64,000 bases of DNA, taken from NCBI GenBank assembly GCA_030248195.1, contig JASAND010012927.1:1-64000 (forward strand). The letters are read 5' to 3'. Below, in pieces: positions 23,753-34,500 of this stretch. The stretch comes from Trissonchulus latispiculum. Its lineage: Eukaryota; Nematoda; Enoplea; Enoplida; Ironidae. The notes below the pieces were generated by a model. That model was not told the origin of the DNA, did no database searches, and worked only from the letters and a program-made list of their open reading frames with translations. The first letter of the stretch is position 1; each line of letters starts with the position of its first letter. A program made the translations under genes and the position numbers.

Positions 23753-26700
23753 GTCTTAATGTCGTACAGTATTTGAGAACTACGTGCTCGTTTACATACA
23801 ACGACAGAAAGGTCACAAAATATTCAACATATTATGTTCGATATATTTTGCATAGACGTTAATGCTTTCACTGCGTTTGATGCTATCAGGCACTCTATTC
23901 CAAACTTTTGTAGTAAGTACTGAAAACACATTTCTCAAATATTCAGTTCTAAAACTCGGCAGGAAGAGTCGACTACTATTTCGCAAGTTATAGGTGGCAG
24001 GCGGTTTTTCAAACAAAAGATTCAGCTTCGATGGTATTCCAGTTGTCAATACTTTGTATCCTAATTTGGCTTGGCCCACCTAAGCACCCGTCTGGAGGTC
24101 AAAGTTTGACGCTTTGTTGTCTTGATTGGGTCCTCTCTCCAGCGCAACTGCAATAGTTGTCTCAAAGCTATTTTTTGGAAACGGTCCAATCGTTCTACCT
24201 CCTGTTTAGAGGTACCGATCAACCAAGCTGACGCATACTCTAGGTGTGGTCTGATGTAAATTTTATAGAGTTGGACCAGAGTAGACTTTGTGAAACTTTG
24301 TCTGTATGTTCGCAGCCTGCTTAGACAGGCCCCTGCCTTTTGTATCATCTGTGAAATTTGCGATTCTGCTTTGAAATTTGTCGAAAGACACCATCCGAGC
24401 AACTTCAATGTTTTTGAGACCAAATATTTAGATTTAGAGAGTTGGCTGGTTTGGCTGACTTGATATTATCAAAAATTGCGTTTTCTCCAAGTAGCGAGAG
24501 ACGTCATCGAAGTCAGCCTCCAGACTGCTTGTGAGCGCATGAATAGTGCTACTGCTTCGAATAAGCGTGGTATCATCAGCGTAACGTAGAGAAAACGGGT
24601 GTGGCAGTAACCAGTACATGTCTGCACAGAACAAATTGAACAGCAACGGTGAAAGCAAAGATCCTTGGACGCCGACCTTCACTAGTTCCGGTTTTGACAA
24701 TGTATCACCAACTTGAACTCTTTGCGTCCTTTGCGCCAGGAAACTGCTAATCATGTTTAACGCTGCATCGCACAAACCAAAAGCTCGTAGCTTTGCTATA
24801 ATGCTATTATTACAAGAAAATTGAGCCGCTATGAGTAGTATTCATATCCTGACTCTTGGGGATCAAACCTTCCCATATTTTGCTTGGTAGTGAGTTTGAT
24901 TCCCACTTTTTCTGAATGGGGCCTCAGGTTTAGGTGGACGGTGTCTCGAAAAAGACTATTAGTAGCTAAATTTGGCTGGCATTTGACCATACTAAAGCTT
25001 AGACCTCGGTGATCAGACTACTCCAAATGAGAACCTCTTCCAGACGTTCATACGGGTACCATTACTGCGAATAAGCTAAAACTACAGTTTAGCTTCCATT
25101 CATTATTTAAGAGATTTGTGATTCGGCTCCAGCATTGTACAACGGTGATTTTACGGTATTCCCTTCACAATCGGTGGCAATCGAAGGAGACAGTGCAACT
25201 ATAATCTGCGATGCAAATTATTATCTTTATGGTGCTAATACTTCTACGTGTCAACCCAATGGTACATGGCCGTTTAGCAGTATATGCAAAAGTAAGTAGT
25301 GTAGTACAACTCATGAGAATACGTTTGGTTTATTAGTATTGGGAAGCATGGGGTTCTTACCATTTGTAATTTACTTTAACGAGTTCAAAGATATTCAAAA
25401 TCAAAAGTACGTGTTATGGTTAGTTGATCCTGTGTTAAGAATTCATATACACTATGAATGTGTAATCTGCTGATATCCTCGGAATAATCTGATATACGGT
25501 AAAACAATTAAAATTGAAGTCGTCGCATAAATTAATTGCAACCACGACTCAAGACACCCAGTTTGCCTAAGAATACTTTGCTTTTTATGGGTATGTCAGC
25601 TTTAACTCCACAGCGAGTGCAGAGGGTTTCCGGAAAGTTGAGAAAAAACGACTCGAAACTTGCCACCAAATGTCTCGAAAGTTGTAAAATTGAAAATCAA
25701 AATTGTCTCGAAATATTTCAAAACTTTCTAGAAATATTTGAAAAATGTCTCGAAACATGTATTTATTTTGTATGTTTGCGTGCAACAATGTTCTAGACAA
25801 ATTCATGAAATGTCTCAGAATATTTTCAAAACGTCTCGAAAGTTGAAAATCTTTCGAGACAAAAAGTCTCAAAAGTTGGAAAATATTTCGAGACAAATCC
25901 CAACTTTCCGGAAATCCTCTGCACTCGCTGTGGAGTTAAAGCTGACATACCAATTATATTCAATTTTAATAAGAGGTTCCTACCTTTAATATGTGCCCAT
26001 TAAGAGGGATCTCTGTAACTTTCAACATGGTAAATGTAAATTATGTCTATGGTTTATTCTAGGAATATGTGATCCCATAACTGGTATTCCACATGGCTGG
26101 TCCAATGTTTCTGCGTCTTTGCTATCGGGTCCGCTCTTGCTTGAAGGAGATTATCTGATTCATTTCTGTATATCCACGGCATATCTTAATGGACCAGATA
26201 CTTCGGTTTGCCTGTCGAATGGTTCCTGGTCGCAAGTTCCGGAATGCATAGGTGGGTATACCTAGATGACGAGCGACAAGCTTAAACCTCCAACCTCAGT
26301 CACGTCTGTGCTAGCAAGTACGGTTCACAAAATTTTTAAAAACTCTGGTTTCGTACAAGTTATCACTACTGAAAGTGTAACAAGTGTAAGTACAGTAGCA
26401 ACTGCAGTGATGAATATAGTGCTACTAGTACGGTTTGGTTTTTGGAGAGATCTGTTTGGACCTTGTGTGTGTTAGTCAAAAATCGAATGGCATTGATGTT
26501 TGACGAAATTGATTTACTGAATTTGCTTGACATTTTGCATTATTGATTTTCATTTATGTGATGATAGGTCTGATTGTTTCGTGGTTCACAGAAATAGCAA
26601 CCTAATTTAAAATGTTAATTTTAGTGGTTTGAACCACTAATGGAATCTTTACAGTGAGCATCATTAGGCAAATTCTATTTCATTTACCTTAATAAATACG

Positions 26701-27053
26701 ATAATATAAAATATAAAAATAATAATAATATTCAGGAAAATTCAGAAAAACGAATTCATCTGGATGTGTAAATTGAGTGTTCAAGTATTACATAGATATA
26801 TCTATATTTTGTTTATTTAGTACGCTGTTTGCACCCACTCAACTATTTTCTGGACAACAAGAAATTGTGCACCAATTGGATCATTGTTATCAGTCTGTGT
26901 TTTCATTTCTTGCTAACAGTTCTAGCCCTAACGTTTGTATTGAATCAGTCTGTAGCTTGTGCCAGGTATGGTCTTATCATCAAATTCTTCAAAGGTTTAA
27001 CAAATTATCTCAAGCAAGCAAATGAGGTTGATTTCGCAGCTGTTTCACTGTGA
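19475..27053 (+). CDS. Gene A: C-type lectin + five CCP/sushi domains + transmembrane segment
   Basis: Exons: 19475-19652, 20113-20159 and 20613-20804 (C-type lectin domain); CCP exons 21037-21204, 21436-21612, 23467-23640, 25112-25291 and 26063-26251; terminal exon 26821-27053. All are GT-AG and in phase; CCP exons are symmetric phase 1-1 (168, 177, 174, 180, 189 nt). The lectin domain has CPAGWWPHKYGC, WVGYND, a QPD motif in AQPDNYMNEDC, and ALCQIE. QPD is the galactose-type signature in known lectins, but ligand specificity is inference. Each CCP has four Cys and a late Trp before the last Cys. The last exon codes for a hydrophobic helix (WIIVISLCFHFLLTVLALTF) and a basic tail ending at TGA. 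This implies a type I cell-surface protein of about 510 aa plus signal peptide. A possible donor (AG|GTATGG, near 26968) means the tail could be spliced differently. The start exon is missing. The paralogue is gene B. Confidence 0.85.
22478..22763. mobile_element. hAT-type MITE, copy 3 (diverged), in gene A intron
   Basis: 286 bp. The ends are TAGTGTTGT and ACAACACTA, flanked by ATAAAGAG (22470-22477) and ATTAAGAG (22764-22771), an 8-bp duplication with one mismatch. CCGGCCGG-rich subterminal blocks match copies 1 and 2. It lies between the CCP2 and CCP3 exons of gene A. The mismatch and altered TIR suggest an older insertion. Confidence 0.72.
23699..23757. repeat. (AAT)n microsatellite, probably the 3' tail of a non-LTR element
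   Basis: About 19 AAT/ATA repeats directly adjoin the 3' end of the antisense reverse-transcriptase remnant, where they read (ATT)n on its strand. Simple trinucleotide tails in this position are known in several non-LTR retrotransposon clades. Confidence 0.7.
23760..24828 (-). pseudogene. 5'-truncated non-LTR retrotransposon reverse transcriptase
   Basis: Read on the minus strand: ...AKLRAFGLCDAALN, SFLAQRTQRVQVG, GVQGSLLSPLLFNLF and the RT catalytic box RYADDTTLI. These are followed, after frameshifts, by a thumb/C-terminal region (LYKIYIRPHLEYASAWLIG, LDRFQKIALR) and a tail with YNLRNSSRLFLPSFRTEY and VWNRVPDSI. This is the Jockey/CR1/RTE-type arrangement. The three ORF segments are in different frames, so it is dead. 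The copy is cut off upstream of the palm and ends in an (ATT)n tail. It sits antisense in the gene A intron between CCP3 and CCP4. Confidence 0.85.
25590..25951. mobile_element. Short MITE-like element with about 45-bp terminal inverted repeats
   Basis: The ends GGTATGTCAGCTTTAACTCC... and its inverse (including CAGCGAGTGCAGAGG and a TTTCCGGAAA segment) pair over about 45 bp. The interior consists of degenerate repeats of TCTCGAAA/TTTCGAGAC in both orientations. ORFs across it on both strands are shadows of this repeat. It is in gene A intron CCP4-CCP5. Confidence 0.7.
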
Positions 27054-30000
27054 CACAGAATTCAGAAATTTCAATTTCGTCAAATTCCGACAAGAATTCA
27101 GAAGACCAACTTTATGCTAAGAGGCATAGATCAGTATGTTCGTTGTACGTAATTTCATCTTCAAGACAAGCTGATTCAAATTGCTTCACGTAGCCAGAAT
27201 AGATTGAGCATTCAACATTAGAAAAATCCATATGCGTTTATATGTAAACAAGAGTAAATTGCACATAAGAGAATGTGAGCGTGGCACACCTCCTGCACGC
27301 TAACGGCTGCACCGCCAATTCGATCCAAAATCAAGCAAATTGTCAAGCTATGTTTGTGCTCTAAAGATCGAGCCAGACACCAAATCGAGCGAACACACAA
27401 GTATACACCGATTGAGCGTACTCCGTTTCGGCTGGTGCCAATTTGCAGGAGGGCTACTGGGAGTGCAGGGAATGTGTCATCCTTGCAATATATACATAGA
27501 GTATGACAGCTGTCGTACTATTATACTGTTGATGTAATATAAGCATGTGCCTTCAACTCCTTGTAATAGATGTAAGGTAAGAGATATAATTTATGTATAT
27601 AACTGCCGATTAATAACACAAAGCCAGTAATTTAATGAAAAAATTAGTTATAGCTCACTTTTATGCCCGTTTCTATATATATATATATATATATTGGTGT
27701 TTTACATTTTTAGTTCAGTGAAATCAATCTCAAAAGCAGCTGGCCCAGACAGTTAGTCTTATTGCTACATTGTTGCTGTTAAATGTAACTTTGCAATAAA
27801 ATTCGTTGTCGCTTTCTGAGCACGTTTGCTGCGGGAACGTGTGAGTGCATACAAAGCCAATATCAGCGTCACAAAAATAAACCTAGCCAGTAGAAACCAC
27901 CGCAACCAAGGGTTTTGTTTTTAAATGGAATGCAACAGAAAAGCTAATTCAATAAGCAATTTTAACCTGATTCGTTGATACTATACTGGAATTATTAACG
28001 GTCTCAGATCTTCAAACTACAGTTGAATTTCCCAAAATGTCATTGATTGAATAGAGACTCCGGGAAAATACGACCATGACTTGAATCCTATCGACAATAC
28101 CATCAGATCCCGCGCTGTCTATGGGATGTACAATCAAAATAAAATAACGCAATCCAAGAATGCAGTGTTTTAAAAATTGTTGAAGGTGCAAAAGTTTAGG
28201 ATGAATTAATTCAATTAATATGAAGACTAATCTTAACAAAATATTAAGAGCTACGTTGTTTCAAAGAAGAGAAATAAATATGAAAAATTTGGAAACAAAA
28301 TCATTAGCTGCACTTAGTCAAACGTCAATTGCTTCAAACCAAGGTCATAAGTCGTTTATTTCCCTAAAAAATTTAAAATTCACAATTTACTCATATCTCC
28401 AAGATCGCCATATTTATGAAATTTTGAGACCGAGAAACTGTGATAATAACATTAGTGAAATTAAAGCAAAACTAGCTTTTTCGAAGGCTGCGAATACAAA
28501 GAAAGAACCAAGTATGACAGTCAAACATCAATTGCTTCAAACCAAGGTCATAAGTCGTTTATTTCCCTAAAAAAATTTAAAATTCACAATTTACTCATAT
28601 CTCCAAGATCGCCATATTTATGAAATTTTGAGACCGAGAAACTGTGATAATAACATTAGTGAAATTAAAGCAAAACTAGCTTTTTCGAAGGCTGCGAATA
28701 CAAAGAAAGAACCAAGTATGACCGAATCGACTGATATTCCTATTCCCCATTGGCGGCTTCCAATCTCAATAGTTTCCTCAATGCTATTTCTTATGGTTTC
28801 GTTGTAATCCTGGACTCAACATACACAGGAACATTCTATCATTTAAATTAGTTAATTATTTATTTTGCATGTTACGGCGATAACAAAATTATAATTTGCA
28901 TGCTCAATCTGGAGTTCATGGACTTAATAGAGAAATTTCCACACCAAATGTGAGTGATGGAAAAAGCAAATGATAACCATACAATGGGAAAGCAGAGGAG
29001 GATATAGATGCTGAAGAAGTGAAGAAACAGCACAGATGAAAAAGCAGGTAGGAGCATGATGATAAGGAAGAGAGAAAAGGCAAAAATCCCATTAATCCCA
29101 GTAATCTAATGAAATGGCATGTAAAAGGCACCAGTTTGTGTATGAGGTTATGTCAGCCTTATCTTGCAAGTTGCTGCGACTGCGGCTGCGACTCTTTGCA
29201 GCAGGTATACTATAATCGGCTTTGATGTATATCTATTTACACACACTTACACGCTTTAGAATGCAGATCTCTATGAAGCTGTGTGAATTAGAAACTTGAA
29301 CCAACTTCAAGCAGTTGAAATTTCAAAACTGAGCATAGTACTCAATCACTACTTAGTTGCTCCAGATGGTAAGTACTCACTGAAAAAGACAGCATACAAA
29401 AACAAACCTTAAGCAAAAAGTACAGGTCATGCATGATCATGTTCTAGCGTGGTCTCTGTATTTGAGCTTATATTTTCGGTGCTCCTGCGGCTGCCTATTT
29501 CTGCTTCAAGTTAATTCTACAATGATCACGAACTATAAAAGTATACACTACCAAAAATACACATTAGGCTATGATATCCTTGGCAGTTTTATGTCTGAAT
29601 ACTGGTATGAAAGCGGACTGGTGCCAACCCAGTTGTTTTCTTTTCTTCAATCCACAATGCCTAATTATTGCTTTATGGATGCACTTCTCAGGGAAAAATG
29701 TGCTCGCAGCAGGTCTATATTTACAGCAAATATGCATGCTAAATGCAGGCATGTTTTGGACAAAAGTCTTGCCTGGTTACTTTCACTAAAACTGTATGTC
29801 GTGTACAAGCTGCAGTTACAGCATTTTTGGGCTAAATGCAATTAGGCTTAAAATATCAGTCTAATTGCAATTGGACAAGTCTAATTGCTTATTACTGAAA
29901 TGCTATTAAGGAAGCATTTCGGCAAGGTCAGTAAAGACACAGTTGAAGATTTCCAGATTAGTATAATGCACGTTTGAGATGCTTTTCAATGGAATTGTAA

Positions 30001-31131
30001 GTAGATATCGGCGCAAAGTTGTTTGACAATGAAGCCTTAGATAGTCTGAGAAACTGCGAAACTGGAAAACATTGAAGGGGTTTGGAACATTTAAAATTGA
30101 AAGTATCTTTGAAAACCTAAATATTATTATTTTATATAATTTAAATGATGTATATGATTTAACAGTAAAACATTATAATTAAAATCGTTGTTCAATAGCT
30201 TTCATTTCACAATATTTCAAAATTTTAAAATTTTTGATTTTAATGGTTTGACATTTTGAAATCATCACTTTTAGCACACCTTTTAGCAAATTTTTAGCCT
30301 ACAAGTTTTGAATGTCCAAAGAAAAACATACACTTATCATTATATACTTTTGACCAACGATATGGTATAAATGGGTTTATGCTATGTGTGGTATATGTTG
30401 TTCGTCCACTAGTTATACCAGAAAAACGCTGGCGTCCTATCATTAATTACTGCATGTCCGCTTGGTTAATTTTTCCTGTCCTTTGTTTTCAGTTACTAGG
30501 TGCAGCCACGCTGTCTCTTGTATTGTCGGAGATCAAATATATTACCTTTGGCCAAGATGATTATATCTGATGCATAGAATGTTTCATTACTGTGATTGCT
30601 TTCCTAACTACTTTTCAGCAGAATTATTATAATAGTTTCATTGTATTAGTACAGAGCTCACGTGAGACATGTAGAAGTGATGTACATGCTTCATTGCCTA
30701 AACTTTTTATTCTTCACTCCCATTTATCTATATTTAGCATTTCGGCTACTGCCCGTCTCAATCACATTTGACTTCAGCTGCTTCAGCTAACATTGGCTAT
30801 CTCAGGTTGTAATAAAGGGCAACGAACCTATTGTCTTTTGTTTCCTCAATGCCTCATTCCTTAAGCAGACAATGAACGTGTACAAGAAGAGACAAAAACC
30901 GTTTGACCTTTGAGTTAAAGAGCATATTACAACAATGAACTTGTTTACTGTGCTAAGTTTTGCCTACTCAGGCTTATGGCTCAGTAAGTTTTGTTGCCTA
31001 TGCAGTTACCTGTGAAAATATGATGAATTGTTAGTTTGATTCCTTCAGAGTTCAGACTACCTGAAAAGAGTATAATAGCGGAGAGAAAGTGAAAGTTGTA
31101 GCTTCGTAAATATAAGTTTAATGAAAGGTCA
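27054..31131. other. Intergenic between lectin genes A and B
   Basis: No gene is recognised. The region contains (TA)n at about 27676-27695, a 203-bp tandem duplication at 28317-28722, and polypyrimidine/AT-rich DNA. The ORFs at 28220-28570, 29429-29845 and 30379-30570 lack domain signatures and codon-level support. Confidence 0.4.
28317..28722. repeat. 203-bp tandem duplication
   Basis: The block running from CAATTGCTTCAAACCAAGG to GAACCAAGTATGAC is present twice in direct orientation, with only a base substitution (AACGTC/AACATC) and one extra A in a homopolymer. It is either a very recent duplication or an assembly artefact. Confidence 0.8.
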
Positions 31132-31330
31132 AGCCGTGGCCACACTTGGCAATCTTGTGACAACGCGTTCTGATAACGACAGTTGGCTACTTGGTTCACC
31201 TACTCCAAGGTTCGCCTACTACACCAGGGTTCAATTCTGTCATGGTGTTGGATGAAATCGTTTCTTGGTACACTGGTTCCAGGATGCCAGCGTCAGTGAA
31301 GGCAGGAAGCGGTCTACACTTTACACCGTT
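31132..31330 (+). repeat. Possible tRNA-derived SINE-like relic
   Basis: TTGGCAATCTTGTGACAACG could be a degraded Pol III A box, and GGTTCAATTCTG at about 31228 a B box, at tRNA-like spacing with an unrelated stretch in between. No CCA end or poly(A) tail is clear. Low confidence. Confidence 0.3.
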
Positions 31331-31531
31331 TGTGTGTAAAGATCATAATCACCAATAGAGGCCGACAAGAAACAATGGCAAAACGATGACACACAATATG
31401 TTACAACCCGCGTAAGATAAATACCAGTCATGCAATTTTAAAGCTGAGCAATGCTAGAAAATATAAATACTGTATTCGAAAAAGTTACTCGTACATCACG
31501 GTAGGCAAATACTCATAGATTTATTTGCAAC

Positions 31532-34500
31532 ATGTTGTCCTACTGTTTGTTGCGTTTATTTTTAGCGGTCGGCTGTCCTGCAGATTGGTGGTCACACAAG
31601 TATGGTTGTCTTAAGCTGATGGATATTAGGGCTAATTATTCAATCGCGGCTACTACTTGTGAACAAGCGAATCCAAGTTCACGTTTGGCAGTGTGGAAGG
31701 ATACTGAGCACATGGAAATAATTAAACAATTTCTGCAAAATAAGTGAGATAGTTACAGTTATGCTTATTTAAACATAATGTAAGGAATGTTCGTGGCAAA
31801 GTGATCCGGAGAGAAATCTCAAGCTGTGGTTAGTGATTGGTAGCCATGCTTATCTCCGGATGCAGAGCTTGAAACCAGGAGCGGCAACTCAAATGTTGAC
31901 TACATCTGGGGAGGGAGCAGTCCTTTAAGCATTATTCGCCAGAACACAGACTCCTGTAACGTTCTCCCCGCAGTGGTACTGGTATCCATTTACCGGCCAG
32001 TTTAGGATGGACAGCTGGATTGGCTAGAGCCCACAGCGAACGGATATGTGCTTAGTCCCTTGCTCAAGGGAATTAGTGAAAACCTTGTGGCAGTAGGATT
32101 CGAACCTCGGACTGTAACAATCCTTACCTAGTCAAATGCGTTAATCATTCGGCCGTCACGGCACCAACATCATGCTATGCAAGGTCTTTTGTTCTATATC
32201 TAAATAATAAAACAAGTTGACCCCAAAAGGGGCAATATTCCATAGTGGGCCTTCTATAATTTCAGTAGAAAATGCTCAAAAATCATCTCAAATTGTTTTA
32301 TACAAAATTTTATAAAGCGAACGAGACTATTGAGTTTATTATAATAGTCTTCAGAATGTTTTTGCTGACAACTCAGCAGAACAGCAATGGTCGGATACTA
32401 GCATACCGTATTGGTTAGCTCTATAACATTGTTCTACTTCAATTCAGAAGTGGATGATCTGAAAGACCTACCTTAATTATAGGCGAAATTTTTTCAAGAT
32501 TGGGTTCATACATAAGCACGATCTGTCGGTTCAGCAGTGAAAATTTTTACAAGATCTAAATTTTTGGTGTCATAATTTAGACGAGTGATTTATTAAAGAT
32601 GAGCTCAAGGTCTCAACTTCAATGAACCTTAATGTGCCTATGTGAAGCTCCCAAGCTACACTTACGCACCCAAAAATATGCAACCGTGCAAGTTGCTGGC
32701 AGTTGATTGCTGCGATAATGACTGAAAATTTCGTCGCTTATATATTTGCTAGCCTTATTTGCCTAATTGAACTTCCGCAAAAAAGTGCCCTATTCTAGCC
32801 CTGTCTTGAAGATAGGGCTTCGCTGTGCCGAAATAGAGAAAACACATGCTAAACATGGAGAAAACTGATTTTATACATTCCTCCTCCAGCAGGAATAAAA
32901 ATCTTAAACACTTTTAACAATCTTCATTTTGAATGTCACAAGAAGCTTTTGTGCAAAACGATCAAACGCTTCATGGTATTTCTTTCGAACATTGAAATAA
33001 TCCTAAAAATCACATTGAACGTGCCATCAAAGTTTGGTGACTGTTTCAGGTGACGCTGACACCTTTTGCTACCCTTTCGGGTTAAGCTACCTGTGGATTC
33101 TAATAATCTTTTTGATTTCCGTCCAAAACGTAGCTAGAATATGTACATATCTGGAACTGGAGCACGCTGCTTGTTTGAAAATCCTGAGGCAACCACCCAA
33201 AGTTGCATGAAATAAAATTATGCAGATTGAAGAGTGCAATTAAGCAAAATGTTTATCAAGTCTAATCAAATACGATTTGATTGGTTATGAGGGTTTTGGA
33301 TGTATAACTAGCTTTGTCAGTTAATTTTTATGTACGTTGTTGTTACGTATTTTAGTAGTTCCCTTAATTGATACTTGACATTTTGCGATTTCAGAATAGT
33401 GAATAACCACATTGTAGCTTATAGACATTGTAAAAGGTGTTTTATTTTGATTTAGCGGTGGCCCTTATGCTTGGCTTGGGTATAATGATGTTGCAGTCGA
33501 AGGTATTACTGTTTACTGGGATTACCAAAAGTACACAGATAAATAATTAAAAAACCTGTTGTATGAAAGCGATGAGACCAAGACAGGTTAAGCAATCCTG
33601 CCAGTATTCATAACTGTAGCCTGGCGTTTTTATCTTCTAAATAATTGTGAAATTTTAGCAGCGACTCTATCAAAAGTGCAATTGAATCATACTTATCAGC
33701 AGTTACGAAATAGGCATTCAGGCATAGGTACTTGCCTCATGACATTTCAGATATTTAGGATATTGGGCTATTTGAGGTGTACAGTACTAATTGCAGTTAT
33801 GAATTAATTACCGTTTCGACTCCCGCCACAGAGCATAACCTAGTCGACTAAGCAACCGTTACGGGTTCACTCTTTTTCATTATTTTTTATTTACTACACT
33901 ACATTAGTTACTGGATAACGCTACAATTGCGTGCCATACGAAAAACTACAACCACCAATATTTAAAAGACACAGTTTACGATCGAAAGCACCTAAGTGGG
34001 GTCACTTTGGTCCAAAATCGGTAGTCACGGATGTCGCTCATTTTCACATATATTATGCCACATATGTTTTCAAAAACAGGACAAAATATTAGAGGTCGAA
34101 ATCCAACCATGATAGAGTAATTCATGTTCAAACCGAAAAACCTAAAAATTTCGGCGAAGAGCCGTTCTTGGCGACGTGAAGACCGAACGCGATCGAGATC
34201 AGGATTTGCCGAAACACCAGAGTATAGCCTTTTCTAGGGTAATCTTTAGTGCAGAAGCGGCGTAAGACCATGTTGGGGGAGGGATTGGGAACTCCCCCTC
34301 CGGGGTCCCTCACCCACCTTCCCCAGAATCCGGTTTTTCCGGTTTTCTGGCCAATAACCCTGAAAAATCCGGTTTTCGCGGTTTACCCCGAATGATAATT
34401 CTAACTCCAGGGTTTTGTAGTACTCGGTGGTGGTGGTGGTGGTGGAAGAATCGGTGGTTTCAACCAATGGTTCAGTTGTTTCGTTTACCATTTTCGAAAA

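Noticed and set aside
28220..28570. 116-aa ORF in the intergenic region
   Set aside because: It crosses a 203-bp direct duplication, has no known motif, and the frame changes in the second copy.
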